This document shows positions 41,899-50,750 of a stretch of 64,000 nt of DNA, in pieces. The position numbers and the translations under genes are program-made. The stretch is from Chryseobacterium sp. SSA4.19 (lineage in GTDB: Bacteria > Bacteroidota > Bacteroidia > Flavobacteriales > Weeksellaceae). The notes beneath the pieces were generated by a model. It saw nothing but the letters and a program-made list of their open reading frames with translations. It did not search any database and was not told the DNA's origin. The DNA lies in the NCBI RefSeq assembly GCF_022601875.1, contig NZ_JAKVIP010000007.1:1-64000 (forward strand). The letters are read 5' to 3'. Numbering within the stretch: position 1 is the first letter of the stretch; each line of letters starts with the position of its first letter.

Positions 41899-42522
41899 AT
41901 GAAGTTTTATCATCTTCTTGAAAAAATTGTTACTCATCCTGAAACCCATGCGAAATGGCTGAACACTCTTTCATTTATGGAAAATGCAGGAGCAAAAAAA
42001 ATTTCGGCTTGTGAACATTCGGAAAAGGTTAGCCTGATCCAGCTGAAACATGCTGCGGAAGAACACCGGCATGCCTACTATCTTAAAAAACAGATACGGA
42101 AAATAAATCCGGACTTATGCAGTGGCTATCAGCAAGATGAACTTTTAGCAGCCTTTGCAACCCGTCAGTATCTCCATGCACTTGACATGAAAGCATGCCG
42201 GTACCTTCGGCGAAATTTTAGTCTGACAAAAGATGAACTTAAGTATGCAGCTTATCTTTTTGTAACCTATGCTATTGAAGTCCGGGCTGATGAATTATAT
42301 CCTGTTTATCAGGAGGCCCTGACAAAAGCTGCATCAAAAATTATGGTCAGGTCAATTATTGTGGAAGAAGAAGGGCATTTGGAGGAAATGATTTGCCAGC
42401 TTGATGCGTTTTCAGAAGACTGGAAGATACATGCTGAAATAATAACATGTTTTGAAAAGCATCTCTATAAACAGTGGATCGAAGCCATAGTCGAAGAAGT
42501 TTTATCTGTTGATTATGCCTGA
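41899..42522 (+). CDS. Ferritin-like diiron protein leading the biotin operon
   Basis: 207 residues, predicted all-helical. A full ferritin-type diiron ligand set is visible: Glu28 (FMENAG), Glu55-x-x-His58 (AAEEHRHAYY), Glu127 (YAIEVRADEL), and Glu157-x-x-His160 (IVEEEGHLEEM). The spacings Glu28 to Glu55 (27) and Glu127 to Glu157 (30) fit a four-helix bundle with E/ExxH pairs. No signal peptide. I recognise no named family. The stop overlaps the bioF ATG by 8 bases, so it is co-translated with biotin synthesis. An oxidative step such as formation of the pimeloyl precursor is the attractive inference. Storage or protective roles are less likely given the ligand set and context. Confidence 0.85.
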   Translation: MKFYHLLEKIVTHPETHAKWLNTLSFMENAGAKKISACEHSEKVSLIQLKHAAEEHRHAYYLKKQIRKINPDLCSGYQQDELLAAFATRQYLHALDMKACRYLRRNFSLTKDELKYAAYLFVTYAIEVRADELYPVYQEALTKAASKIMVRSIIVEEEGHLEEMICQLDAFSEDWKIHAEIITCFEKHLYKQWIEAIVEEVLSVDYA

Positions 42523-43621
42523 TCTATCTCATTTTGATAAAGCTTTGGAAAGAAGAAAGCACGATGGAACACTGAGAAATATAGAACCACAATTGAATGG
42601 TGTGGATTTTTATTCCAATGACTATTTAGGCTTGGCTAAAAACAGGGAATTTCACAATATTCTCTTGGGAAAGATTATAAAAAATCCAACGCTTTTATCT
42701 GGAAGTACCGGATCCAGACTGATCAGCGGAAACTCCGATATTGTTATGGAAGCTGAACTTCATATTGCAAAAGAACACCGGTTTGAATCTGCTTTGCTTT
42801 TCAGTTCCGGTTACCAGGCAAATCTGGCTTTGTTTTCAACATTACCGACACGTCACCATACAATCATTGTTGATGAACAGGTACATCGGTCGGTGCATGA
42901 CGGCTGTAGAATGTCACATGCTAAAAAATTAAAGTTCAGGCATAACGACTGCGGACATTTAGAGGATATTTTAAGACGGCAGAACGGACCCTGTTATATT
43001 GCTGTTGAAAGTCTATATTCAATGGACGGTGATCTTGCCCCGCTTCAGGAAATCGCTGGAGTTGCAGAAAAATACAACTCAGGACTGATTGTCGATGAAG
43101 CACATGCTTTCGGAGTGTTTGGATATGGTCTGGTTGACAGGCTTGATTTACAGGAAAAGGTTCTTGCGGTAACTGTAACCTACGGAAAAGCTCTCGGTGT
43201 GCATGGAGCAGCAATTCTTTCCCGGAATACGATGAAATCTTATCTTATTAATTTTGCTTCTCCTTTCATATACACGACTGCATCTCAGGACTTTTTATGG
43301 GAAAGTATAAAGGCAGGATATGACTTTTTGAGCAGGAACAGTTATCTGTCTGCTCAGCTTAAGGATAATATTAAGGTTTTCAGGAAACTGGAAATACAGA
43401 CTTCTTCTTCAGAAAACAGTCCGGTTCAGGCTGTTGTTATTCCGGATTATGCCAGATTAAAAGATCTGCAGCAGATTTTATCAGAAAAAGGATTTTTAAC
43501 ATATGCTGTTTTTAGTCCGACGGTCAAAAAGGGAGCGGAGCGGTTAAGGATATGCCTTCACAGCTTTAATACAGAAGAAGAAATTACAGAACTGGCTGGA
43601 ATAATTAAAGAATTTATCTGA
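42515..43621 (+). CDS. bioF: 8-amino-7-oxononanoate synthase
   Basis: 368 residues from the ATG at 42515; a TTG start two codons upstream is less likely. It condenses pimeloyl-ACP/CoA with alanine to give 8-amino-7-oxononanoate, PLP-dependent. Motifs: YSNDYLGLA near the N-terminus, SGSTGSRLISGN, DEAHAFGVFG (PLP-contact Asp and His), and VTVTYGKALGVHGAAI with the Schiff-base lysine. Overlaps the diiron gene by 8 bases. Close relatives (Kbl, SPT) share the fold, but the operon fixes the assignment. Confidence 0.93.
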   Translation: MPDLSHFDKALERRKHDGTLRNIEPQLNGVDFYSNDYLGLAKNREFHNILLGKIIKNPTLLSGSTGSRLISGNSDIVMEAELHIAKEHRFESALLFSSGYQANLALFSTLPTRHHTIIVDEQVHRSVHDGCRMSHAKKLKFRHNDCGHLEDILRRQNGPCYIAVESLYSMDGDLAPLQEIAGVAEKYNSGLIVDEAHAFGVFGYGLVDRLDLQEKVLAVTVTYGKALGVHGAAILSRNTMKSYLINFASPFIYTTASQDFLWESIKAGYDFLSRNSYLSAQLKDNIKVFRKLEIQTSSSENSPVQAVVIPDYARLKDLQQILSEKGFLTYAVFSPTVKKGAERLRICLHSFNTEEEITELAGIIKEFI

Positions 43622-43675
43622 GGCAGCCAGGTATTTTCTAAATGAAAGATTACGATACATAAAACATTTAATACA

Positions 43676-44299
43676 ATGAAATTATTTGTGACCGGAATCG
43701 ACACTGAAGTTGGCAAAACGGTTTGCTCGGCTGTTTTAACCCGGTACTTTAAAGCTGACTACTGGAAACCGGTTCAGTCAGGTGACCTGCTATTTTCGGA
43801 TACCATGAAAGTCAGTAAATGGACGGAAAAGAATGTTTTCTGTCATCCGGAAACCTATTGTCTACAACTTGCGGCATCACCCCATCATTCAGCTTCTGAA
43901 GAAGGAATCCGGATTGATATTGAGGAGTTCAGTGTTCCGGATACTTCAAACCATTTAATCATAGAAGGGGCAGGTGGTTTACTGGTTCCGTTAAATGACA
44001 GGGACTGCATGATTGATCTGGTCAAAAAATTAGATGTCCCGGTCGCTTTAGTGGTCAGAAATTATTTAGGCTGCATCAACCACTCTTTGTTATCCGTTAT
44101 GGCTTTGGGCGAAAAACAGATCCGGCTGGAATATCTGATTCTTAACGGAGATTTTCCTACTGAGACCCAGAATATTATTCTTAAGCATATTCCCGTTGGA
44201 ACAAAAATTATCAGGATCCCTGAAATAAAAGACTTAACAAAAGAAAGTATAGATCATACCGTAACATTAATTAAAACAGAATACAATGAATTTAAATAA
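43676..44299 (+). CDS. bioD: Dethiobiotin synthetase
   Basis: 207 residues, P-loop fold. [19 protein letters not shown] is the ATP-binding start with the GK-T pair, YWKPVQSGD contains the substrate lysine, and [11 protein letters not shown] is the Mg/ATP loop. It carboxylates 7,8-diaminopelargonate to dethiobiotin with ATP. The stop region overlaps the bioB start by 14 bases. Confidence 0.93.
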   Translation: MKLFVTGIDTEVGKTVCSAVLTRYFKADYWKPVQSGDLLFSDTMKVSKWTEKNVFCHPETYCLQLAASPHHSASEEGIRIDIEEFSVPDTSNHLIIEGAGGLLVPLNDRDCMIDLVKKLDVPVALVVRNYLGCINHSLLSVMALGEKQIRLEYLILNGDFPTETQNIILKHIPVGTKIIRIPEIKDLTKESIDHTVTLIKTEYNEFK

Positions 44300-45281
44300 A
44301 CAGGTAAGAAATAACTGGATAAAAGAAGAAATAGAAGAAATCTACAATCTTCCGCTCCTGGAATTAATCTATAAAGCAGCTACGGTTCACCGTGAATGGC
44401 ATAATCCTGAAGAAGTTCAGCTGTCAACGCTGTTGTCAATAAAAACCGGCGGCTGTCCGGAAGATTGTTCGTACTGTGGACAGGCTGCCCGATACCATAC
44501 CAATATTAAAGTTCAGGCATTACTTCCTACAGAACAGGTTATTGAGCATGCCCAAAGAGCAAAAGAAGGTGGCTCATCCCGTTTCTGTATGGCTGCAGCA
44601 TGGCGGGAAGTGAGAAATAATCGTGATTTTGACCGGGTTATCGATATGGTGAAGGGTGTAAATGATCTTGGCATGGAGGTGTGCTGCACATTGGGAATGC
44701 TGACGGAAGAACAGGCCATCCGGCTTCAGGAAGCCGGTTTATATGCGTATAATCATAACCTGGATACTTCTGAACAGTATTATGAAGAAATTATTTCGAC
44801 CAGAACTTTTGATCACCGGATCAATACCATTAACCATGTTCGTAAAGCCGGAATTACCGTATGTTCCGGAGGAATTATCGGACTTGGGGAAACTCATGCC
44901 GACAGGGTTTCTATGCTTTTAACATTAGCCAACATGCCAAAACATCCGGAATCCGTCCCGATCAATGCATTGGCAAGAGTACAGGGAACGCCGCTTGAAC
45001 ATCATGAGAAGACCGATACCTGGGAAATGGTACGAATGATTGCCACAGCAAGGATCATTATGCCTTCTTCTATGGTGCGCCTGAGCGCAGGAAGAATAGA
45101 AATGACTGAATTTGAACAGGGCTGGTGTTTTATGGCCGGAGCCAACTCTATCTTTACAGGTGAAAAAGAAACGCTGCTGGTCACTCCAAACCCGGGTGTT
45201 TCCGAAGATATGCAGATGCTTAATACGCTGGGGCTTAAACCTATGAAAAGAGAAAAAGCAGATTGCTCAACTGGTTGTTAA
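44286..45281 (+). CDS. bioB: Biotin synthase
   Basis: 331 residues, radical-SAM TIM barrel. The [4Fe-4S] motif [12 protein letters not shown] (CxxxCxxC) is near residue 56, with [14 protein letters not shown] next and YNHNLDTS, which contributes a [2Fe-2S] ligand region. It inserts sulfur into dethiobiotin. Length is normal; the C-terminal CSTGC adds two cysteines. Overlaps bioD by 14 bases and is 14 bases before bioA. Confidence 0.95.
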   Translation: MNLNKQVRNNWIKEEIEEIYNLPLLELIYKAATVHREWHNPEEVQLSTLLSIKTGGCPEDCSYCGQAARYHTNIKVQALLPTEQVIEHAQRAKEGGSSRFCMAAAWREVRNNRDFDRVIDMVKGVNDLGMEVCCTLGMLTEEQAIRLQEAGLYAYNHNLDTSEQYYEEIISTRTFDHRINTINHVRKAGITVCSGGIIGLGETHADRVSMLLTLANMPKHPESVPINALARVQGTPLEHHEKTDTWEMVRMIATARIIMPSSMVRLSAGRIEMTEFEQGWCFMAGANSIFTGEKETLLVTPNPGVSEDMQMLNTLGLKPMKREKADCSTGC

Positions 45282-45295
45282 ATTAATAGTGACTT

Positions 45296-46576
45296 ATGAT
45301 GAATTTACAGGAACGTGACAAAGCGGTGAACTGGCATCCGTATACGCAGATGAAAACGGCAGGAGAGGTCATTCCCATTGTGAATGGAAAAGGAATTTAT
45401 CTTTACGATACATCAGGGAAAATGTATATTGATGCAGTTTCTTCCTGGTGGGTAACTCTGCATGGCCATGCTCATCCGTATATTGCCCGAAGGGTTTCCG
45501 AGCAGTTAAATACGCTGGAACAGGTTATTTTTGCAGGATTCACGCATGAACCTGCTGTTCAGCTGTCTGAAAATTTACTGAAGCTCCTGCCTGCAAACCA
45601 GGACAAAGCTTTTTATTCCGATAATGGTTCTACCGCTGTGGAAGTAGCACTGAAGATGTCCATACAGTATTCTCATAACCATGGAAAAGGCAAAAAGAAG
45701 ATTCTGGCTTTTAAAAATGCCTATCACGGTGACACATTCGGAGCGATGTCAGTAAGTGGGAGAAGTGTATGGACCAGGCCTTTTGAAGAAATGCTTTTTG
45801 AAGTCGTGTATATCGATCCTCCACACGCCGGAAATCTTGAGAATATAAAATCCCAGGTCAAATCTGTTGCTGATGAAACCGTATGCTTTATCTATGAACC
45901 TCTGGTACAGGGAGCTGCGGGAATGCTCATGCATCATGCTGAAGACCTTTCTGCGCTGATGGCATTTTGCCGGCAGCAGGACATTCTGCTGATCCAGGAT
46001 GAGGTATTTACAGGTTTCGGAAGAACGGGAACCCTTTTCGCAGCGGATCAGTTGTCAGAAAAACCGGATATTATGTGTTTTTCAAAGGGCCTGACCGGTG
46101 GAACCATGCCTATGGGAATTACAACCTGTTCTGCAGAAATTTTCAATGCGTTTCTGTCTGATGACCAGTACAAAACTTTATTTCACGGTCATTCATTTAC
46201 GGCAAACCCGCTGGCCTGTACGGCCGCCCTTGCCAGTATGGAGCTGTTGCTTCAGGATCAGACGTTGATGAATATTCAGGAAATCATTGAAAAGCACTTA
46301 TTATTTTCGCAGGTTTTACGCAAGCATCCGCAGGTTGAAAATGTACGGCAGGCGGGAACTATTTTAGCATGGGATTTTAAAACGGATGGAAAAACATCCT
46401 ATTTCAATAATATTGGTAAAATTTTGTATGAAGAATTTATAAATCGGGGAATCATCATGCGGCCTTTAGGGAATGTAATGTATCTTGTGCCGCCATACTG
46501 TATCACATGTGAAGAGCTTTATTTTGTTTATCAGCATATTTCAGAGGTGCTTGATAAGTTGATGATGGATATGTAA
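45296..46576 (+). CDS. bioA: Adenosylmethionine-8-amino-7-oxononanoate transaminase
   Basis: 426 residues, class-III PLP aminotransferase. NWHPYTQMK near the N-terminus is the BioA signature; SSWWVTLHGHAHP and DEVFTGFGRTG carry the substrate and PLP contacts; SKGLTGGTMPMG contains the PLP lysine. It transfers an amino group from S-adenosylmethionine to 8-amino-7-oxononanoate, giving 7,8-diaminopelargonate. Two adjacent ATGs (45296, 45299) are equally possible starts. Last gene of the operon. Confidence 0.94.
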   Translation: MMNLQERDKAVNWHPYTQMKTAGEVIPIVNGKGIYLYDTSGKMYIDAVSSWWVTLHGHAHPYIARRVSEQLNTLEQVIFAGFTHEPAVQLSENLLKLLPANQDKAFYSDNGSTAVEVALKMSIQYSHNHGKGKKKILAFKNAYHGDTFGAMSVSGRSVWTRPFEEMLFEVVYIDPPHAGNLENIKSQVKSVADETVCFIYEPLVQGAAGMLMHHAEDLSALMAFCRQQDILLIQDEVFTGFGRTGTLFAADQLSEKPDIMCFSKGLTGGTMPMGITTCSAEIFNAFLSDDQYKTLFHGHSFTANPLACTAALASMELLLQDQTLMNIQEIIEKHLLFSQVLRKHPQVENVRQAGTILAWDFKTDGKTSYFNNIGKILYEEFINRGIIMRPLGNVMYLVPPYCITCEELYFVYQHISEVLDKLMMDM

Positions 46577-46686
46577 TCTCTGCATTAGCGGTTAAGCAAA
46601 TTATTGAAACAGGAAAATAATCTTTTGGCCGTTATGAATCTTATCTATTGGCGTATTTTTTGAACACCAGTCCGTAAATCATCTTT

Positions 46687-47394
46687 ATGATATCTACATT
46701 TCTTTTGCAGCTTGAATGGAAGGAATTCTTAATGGGGCAGGAAGAATGGCCGTTTCTTTTAGAAATCGTCCTGCGTACTTTCATTATGTTTTTAACAATC
46801 ATCATTGGTCTTCGGATACTGGGAAAAAGAGGCGTAAAACAACTGTCCCTTTTTGAGTTGGTAGTTATTATAGGACTTGGTTCAGCAGCTGGAGACCCGA
46901 TGTTCTATAAAGAGGTTGGGATCGCCTCTTCCATAATTGTTTTTATGGTCATTATTTTACTGTATAGTTTTGTGACCTATATGATCGGCAAAAGCCAGAT
47001 TTTTGAAAAATTATTAGAAGGAAAATCAATTTGCCTCATTGAAGAAGGTGAGTTTTCTATTGAAAATTTTAAAAAAGAAAACTTGGGGAGCGACGAATTC
47101 TTTGCTGAATTAAGACTAAAAGGAATTTCACAGCTGGGTCAGATCGAAAGAGCCATTGAAGAAGTATCAGGAGAAATCAGTGTCTTTTACTTTGAAGACG
47201 AAAAGGTACAATACGGACTTCCCATTATGCCGGGCTCACTTGAAAATCCATTAAAATCCATTCATTCCAAAGGATTTTATTCATGTACCTTCTGTGGACA
47301 TACCGAAGAGAAAAATATTGGAAATGCCGGAACCTGCTGCAAATGCAAAAAAGATAAATGGATAGAAGCGAGTAACAGGAAAAGGGTTACCTAA
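46687..47394 (+). CDS. DUF421 (YetF-like) membrane protein
   Basis: 235 residues. Three hydrophobic spans occupy about 25-105 (FLLEIVLRTFIMFLTIIIGL and SIIVFMVIILLYSFVTYMIG), with the GKRGVKQLSLFELVVIIGLG motif between them. The cytoplasmic DUF421 domain follows (EEGEFSIENFKKENLGSDEF; ELRLKGISQLGQIE). The C-terminal CTFCGH...CCKCKKDKW looks like a small zinc ribbon, an addition I have not met as a standard part of the family. Function unknown; YetF-type proteins are tied to spore or stress membranes in Bacillus. Confidence 0.85.
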   Translation: MISTFLLQLEWKEFLMGQEEWPFLLEIVLRTFIMFLTIIIGLRILGKRGVKQLSLFELVVIIGLGSAAGDPMFYKEVGIASSIIVFMVIILLYSFVTYMIGKSQIFEKLLEGKSICLIEEGEFSIENFKKENLGSDEFFAELRLKGISQLGQIERAIEEVSGEISVFYFEDEKVQYGLPIMPGSLENPLKSIHSKGFYSCTFCGHTEEKNIGNAGTCCKCKKDKWIEASNRKRVT

Positions 47395-47689
47395 AAATAA
47401 AAGACCCCTTTTCAGGAGCCTAAAAAAACACAAATGATGAAAAAAAATTATTTCGGCACTAATATAGTCAATATTATTATATGTTAAGCATAGCATAATA
47501 TATATTTATAAAATTTATTACCTCCGATTTTATATCATTAACTCAAGTGAATTAAAGAGGTTCATATGGAGAACAGAATAAAATTTTCTAATTCAGTATG
47601 GATCTGATGAATTATAATGTATCATTACCAATTCAAAAAAATCCCCTTCCGATTTCGGAAAGGGACACACCTAATATTAAGAAATTAAA
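47395..47689. other. Intergenic region
   Basis: 295 bases between convergent genes. It holds the terminator at 47642-47665 and otherwise A/T-rich DNA with no recognisable gene. Confidence 0.5.
47642..47665 (-). terminator. Hairpin terminator
   Basis: An 11-bp stem with one wobble (arms 47642-47652 and 47655-47665), 2-base loop, followed on the minus strand by a T run. It terminates the ferritin-like pair that ends at 47690. Confidence 0.8.
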
Positions 47690-48517
47690 TCAGTCAATAA
47701 ACATCGCTGCAATCGCCTGAGCAGCACTTCCCGTTAAAATTTCATCATACGCAGCAGAACCTGCTTCAGGCCCGAATGCTGTAGCTGCATTAAAATTCGG
47801 CAACTGCATCGTAAAATCTTCTCCTATATATACTTTATCATTTACGGCTGTCGGTATACCACCGCCGTCAGCCAGTTCAATCCATCCTTTATTGGCTCTC
47901 ATCCTTCTCACCTGTGAGGCGTGTCTCGCTTCTACGGAATGGATCTGCAAAGCTGCCTGCAATACGGTTTTGTTAGCCATAACGTTGCCTGCCTGACCTT
48001 TATAAGCTCTTACACCAGTATCTTCAAATGCCTGGGCAAGTGTAAGAAACTGATCATAATCTGAAAAAGGGTCAAAGGCTCCGTCTGCTGTAAAATCGAA
48101 GTTGGGTTTTGCTGCGGGAATTACATTCAGTGAAGTCAGTGTACTTTTGAGGAAGGCAACATGCGCTGTTTCATGCTTTGAGATCTGCATAAAAACTGGC
48201 CGGTCAGTGCTGGGAATTAATCCTGCTGTACTCAATCCGATCGAATAATATTCATCTTCCAGATATTCAAGAGTCAATGCAAGCTGAAGAGCATCGGTTA
48301 ATGCACTTTTATTCGTATTTCCCGTCTCATTTGCTGTAGTGGTCTGTGCCTTTGCTGTACTGGTTGTGGTCATTAATGCTCCTAATCCTAAAGGAATAGA
48401 GGAAACTGCTGCTTTTTTGCCGAATTCAGAAATGTGGGTGAGTGTTTCTAATCTGGATGATTCTTTTGTGAAGAATGTATCGTCAGAAAGCTTATCTAAT
48501 AGTTTTAGAATGTTCAT
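47690..48517 (-). CDS. Exported ferritin-like domain protein
   Basis: 275 residues. The N-terminal ~55 residues have an internal hydrophobic stretch (AAVSSIPLGLGALMTTT) ending in TAKAQ, a probable signal after a long n-region. The ferritin_2/PF13668-type bundle follows: ALTLEYLEDEYYSIGL, FMQISKHETAHVAFLKSTL, LAQAFEDTGVRAYKGQ and IHSVEARHASQVRRMR supply Glu and His for a possible metal site. Members are exported and stress-linked, with unknown chemistry. Forms a pair with the next gene (26-base gap). Confidence 0.85.
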   Translation of the reverse strand: MNILKLLDKLSDDTFFTKESSRLETLTHISEFGKKAAVSSIPLGLGALMTTTSTAKAQTTTANETGNTNKSALTDALQLALTLEYLEDEYYSIGLSTAGLIPSTDRPVFMQISKHETAHVAFLKSTLTSLNVIPAAKPNFDFTADGAFDPFSDYDQFLTLAQAFEDTGVRAYKGQAGNVMANKTVLQAALQIHSVEARHASQVRRMRANKGWIELADGGGIPTAVNDKVYIGEDFTMQLPNFNAATAFGPEAGSAAYDEILTGSAAQAIAAMFID

Positions 48518-48543
48518 AATGTAAATTTTTGTGAGGTGATAAA

Positions 48544-49251
48544 TTAACCGATTCCTTGTTCTTTCCAGGTAAACGGAGTTTTGAAAAATCCTCCTGCTGC
48601 TGTTACAACTTCCTTAGGTTCTTTTGCAAGGTCCAGTCCGTTGGAATTGATAACATCATCTCCTGAAAATGCTGCCGTTCCCGGACTAATCAGGTCTCTG
48701 ATGGCTGCAGCATGCCGTGCTTCCACAGATACGATTTTCCCGGCAACAACCAGATAATCTGCATTTGTAATATATTTTCCGGCACCGTTATAGGCTGCTA
48801 CGCCTGTGTCTTCCAATGCTTTTGCAGTAGCAAGCACAGAATCCCTGCTGTTGAAATTCACACCAGGATACTGAAATTCCATCGTTGGCAAAACATTGGA
48901 AGTTGCTCCGCTGATCGCTGCTTTGAAAAAATCCCTGTGAATGACCTCATGATGGTAAAGGTCTGTAAGAAGGGTTTTTTCAACACTGGAAATTCCGGAA
49001 TAGAAATTATTGACCACTTTGGTATAGAAATCAGCTTCGAGCTGTTCCAGCGCATAGGCATAATTTAAAATACCTACATCACCTTTTCCAAGATCGAAAA
49101 CGTTACTGTCAATAAATTCAAAATCACTGTCATTGCACCCAATCAGGGTAAGCCCGGCCATGGCCAACCCGACACCGCTTAATTTTAGGAAGTTTCTTCT
49201 GTTGGTATCCAACGTAGCTCCCTGGTTAGAAACCTGAATTGTTTTTTTCAT
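48544..49251 (-). CDS. Exported ferritin-like domain protein, probable Tat lipoprotein
   Basis: 235 residues. TNRRNFLKLSGVGLAMAGLT is a twin-arginine signal, followed by LIGC, a lipobox. The ferritin_2-type bundle carries YALEQLEADFYTKVV, YHHEVIHRDFFKAAI, ALEDTGVAAYNG and IVSVEARHAAAIRDL, similar to the next gene's product, so the two are diverged paralogues. Folded before export, which fits metal loading in the cytoplasm. Metal content and role unproven. Confidence 0.87.
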   Translation of the reverse strand: MKKTIQVSNQGATLDTNRRNFLKLSGVGLAMAGLTLIGCNDSDFEFIDSNVFDLGKGDVGILNYAYALEQLEADFYTKVVNNFYSGISSVEKTLLTDLYHHEVIHRDFFKAAISGATSNVLPTMEFQYPGVNFNSRDSVLATAKALEDTGVAAYNGAGKYITNADYLVVAGKIVSVEARHAAAIRDLISPGTAAFSGDDVINSNGLDLAKEPKEVVTAAGGFFKTPFTWKEQGIG

Positions 49252-49291
49252 AATATAATTTGTTTAAGTGTTATTTGTGCTGAATAATAAA

Positions 49292-49318
49292 AAACAGCAT
49301 AAAATTTTTATGCTGTTT
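49292..49318 (-). terminator. Hairpin terminator after the fasciclin gene
   Basis: A 13-bp stem (arms 49292-49304 and 49306-49318) in A/T-rich sequence with a minus-strand T run. It separates the fasciclin gene from the ferritin-like pair. Confidence 0.7.
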
Positions 49319-49334
49319 CATAACTTACAAACCA

Positions 49335-49904
49335 TTACGGCATCAAAACCGTATCTATAACATGAATCACCCCATTTGACTGATTGACATCAGCAATGGT
49401 AACTTTAGCATCATTGCCTTTAACATCTTTTATGTATAAATCTTTTCCTTTTGTCCAGAACGTTAACTGTTCACCTTCCACAGTTTTCATCATTGCTTTT
49501 CCACCATTTGCATTTACGGCAGCCCAGATTTCTTTAGCACTAAATTTTCCCGGAAGCACGTGGTACGTTAAAATTTTAGTAAGCATTGCTTTATTTTCCG
49601 GTTTTACAAGACTTTCTACGGTTCCCTTAGGAAGTTTTGCGAAGGCTTCATCAGTAGGAGCGAGTACAGTAAAAGGCCCTTTACCCTGTAAAGTCTCTAC
49701 TAAGCCTGCAGCTTTCACAGCGGCTACCAAAGTTTTATGATCTTTGGAATTAACTGCGTTTTCAATAATATTTTTAGAAGGGTACATGGCTGCGCCGCCT
49801 ACCATAACCGTCTTTTCTTTTATTGTCTGTGCAGCTGCATTTCCACTGAATGCGAATGATAAAGCTACCATTCCTAACACTGCAATTTTTGATTTTGTAT
49901 TCAT
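49335..49904 (-). CDS. Fasciclin-domain (FAS1) secreted protein
   Basis: 189 residues. Signal peptide about 1-26 (ends NAAAQ). One FAS1 domain covers about 50-189: LVAAVKAAGLVETLQGKGPF, TVLAPTDEAFAKLP, the YH motif in ILTYHVLPGK, and the closing NGVIHVIDTVLMP. FAS1 proteins are exported adhesion or matrix proteins. Start of the minus-strand set, divergent from the sigma factor gene at 50180. Confidence 0.9.
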   Translation of the reverse strand: MNTKSKIAVLGMVALSFAFSGNAAAQTIKEKTVMVGGAAMYPSKNIIENAVNSKDHKTLVAAVKAAGLVETLQGKGPFTVLAPTDEAFAKLPKGTVESLVKPENKAMLTKILTYHVLPGKFSAKEIWAAVNANGGKAMMKTVEGEQLTFWTKGKDLYIKDVKGNDAKVTIADVNQSNGVIHVIDTVLMP

Positions 49905-50174
49905 TGTTTGATTTTTAATTTATTATTAATCTGAATTTCTTTTGTCGTTGTTATTATCTACGAGTGAATTTCTGATTCAGATTTAAAATCTTTGATTTAA
50001 TTTTTAATCAATTATTAATCAGAAACATATTTTTAAAATTTAACTTATTTTTTTATTTTATTTTTATAAATTATTAATGATTAAGCTTTTTTATTGTCAA
50101 TAATAAACAATTGTTTAATTTTAATGCTGTGTCTAAAAGTTAATTTATCATTCGGTATTGTTTTAATTTTTCAT

Positions 50175-50182
50175 TATATTTG
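50175..50182 (+). promoter_or_regulatory. Bacteroidetes -7 promoter box overlapping the annotated start
   Basis: TATATTTG matches TAnnTTTG perfectly, and its last three bases are the TTG proposed as start codon of the sigma factor gene. A TTG at 50158-50160 lies upstream at a short distance. If the box is used, the transcript would begin after the TTG and translation must begin downstream. Confidence 0.35.
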
Positions 50183-50749
50183 AAAAGAAAATTATTCGCT
50201 ATTAAAACAAACTATTCGGAAGAGCAACTTATCGTTTTATTACAAGAGAAAAACGAAAATGGTTTTCATTATCTGTATGAACACTATTCAGGTGCATTAT
50301 ACGGTATCATTCTCCGGATCGTTCAGTCAAAAGATTACACCGAAGACATTATTCAGGATGTGTTTGTAAAAATTTGGAATTCTATCCATCAATATGATCC
50401 ATCGAAAGGGAGGTTTTATACCTGGATGATCAATATTGCAAGAAATACCGCTATAGATTATTTAAAATCGAAAGGCTTCCAGAATGAGCTTAAAAACCAA
50501 TCTATTCCCGATTTCGTATATAACTCTGCAGAACTTTCGACGACCCATGACGCATCAGATTTTATAGGATTTAGTAAAGTACTTGAAAATCTGGATACAG
50601 ATAAAAAGGAACTTATTGACCTGGCATACTATCAGGGATACACCCAGAATGAAATATCCGAAAAGCTGAAAATTCCTCTGGGCACCGTTAAAACCAAGAT
50701 GCGGAATGCACTGATGAAATTAAAGGATTTGTTAAAAGATTATCAATAA
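50180..50749 (+). CDS. ECF-type RNA polymerase sigma factor
   Basis: 189 residues if read from the TTG at 50180. The true start is uncertain: no ATG is near, and the TTG lies inside a -7-like box. Sigma-2 region: YLYEHYSGALYGIILRIVQS, DIIQDVFVKIWNSI. Sigma-4 HTH: GYTQNEISEKLKIPLGTVKT. It directs RNA polymerase to stress-type promoters and is paired with the anti-sigma gene one base on. This is the RskA-partnered group. The divergent fasciclin and ferritin-like genes are plausible targets. Confidence 0.9.
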   Translation: MKRKLFAIKTNYSEEQLIVLLQEKNENGFHYLYEHYSGALYGIILRIVQSKDYTEDIIQDVFVKIWNSIHQYDPSKGRFYTWMINIARNTAIDYLKSKGFQNELKNQSIPDFVYNSAELSTTHDASDFIGFSKVLENLDTDKKELIDLAYYQGYTQNEISEKLKIPLGTVKTKMRNALMKLKDLLKDYQ

Positions 50750-50750
50750 A

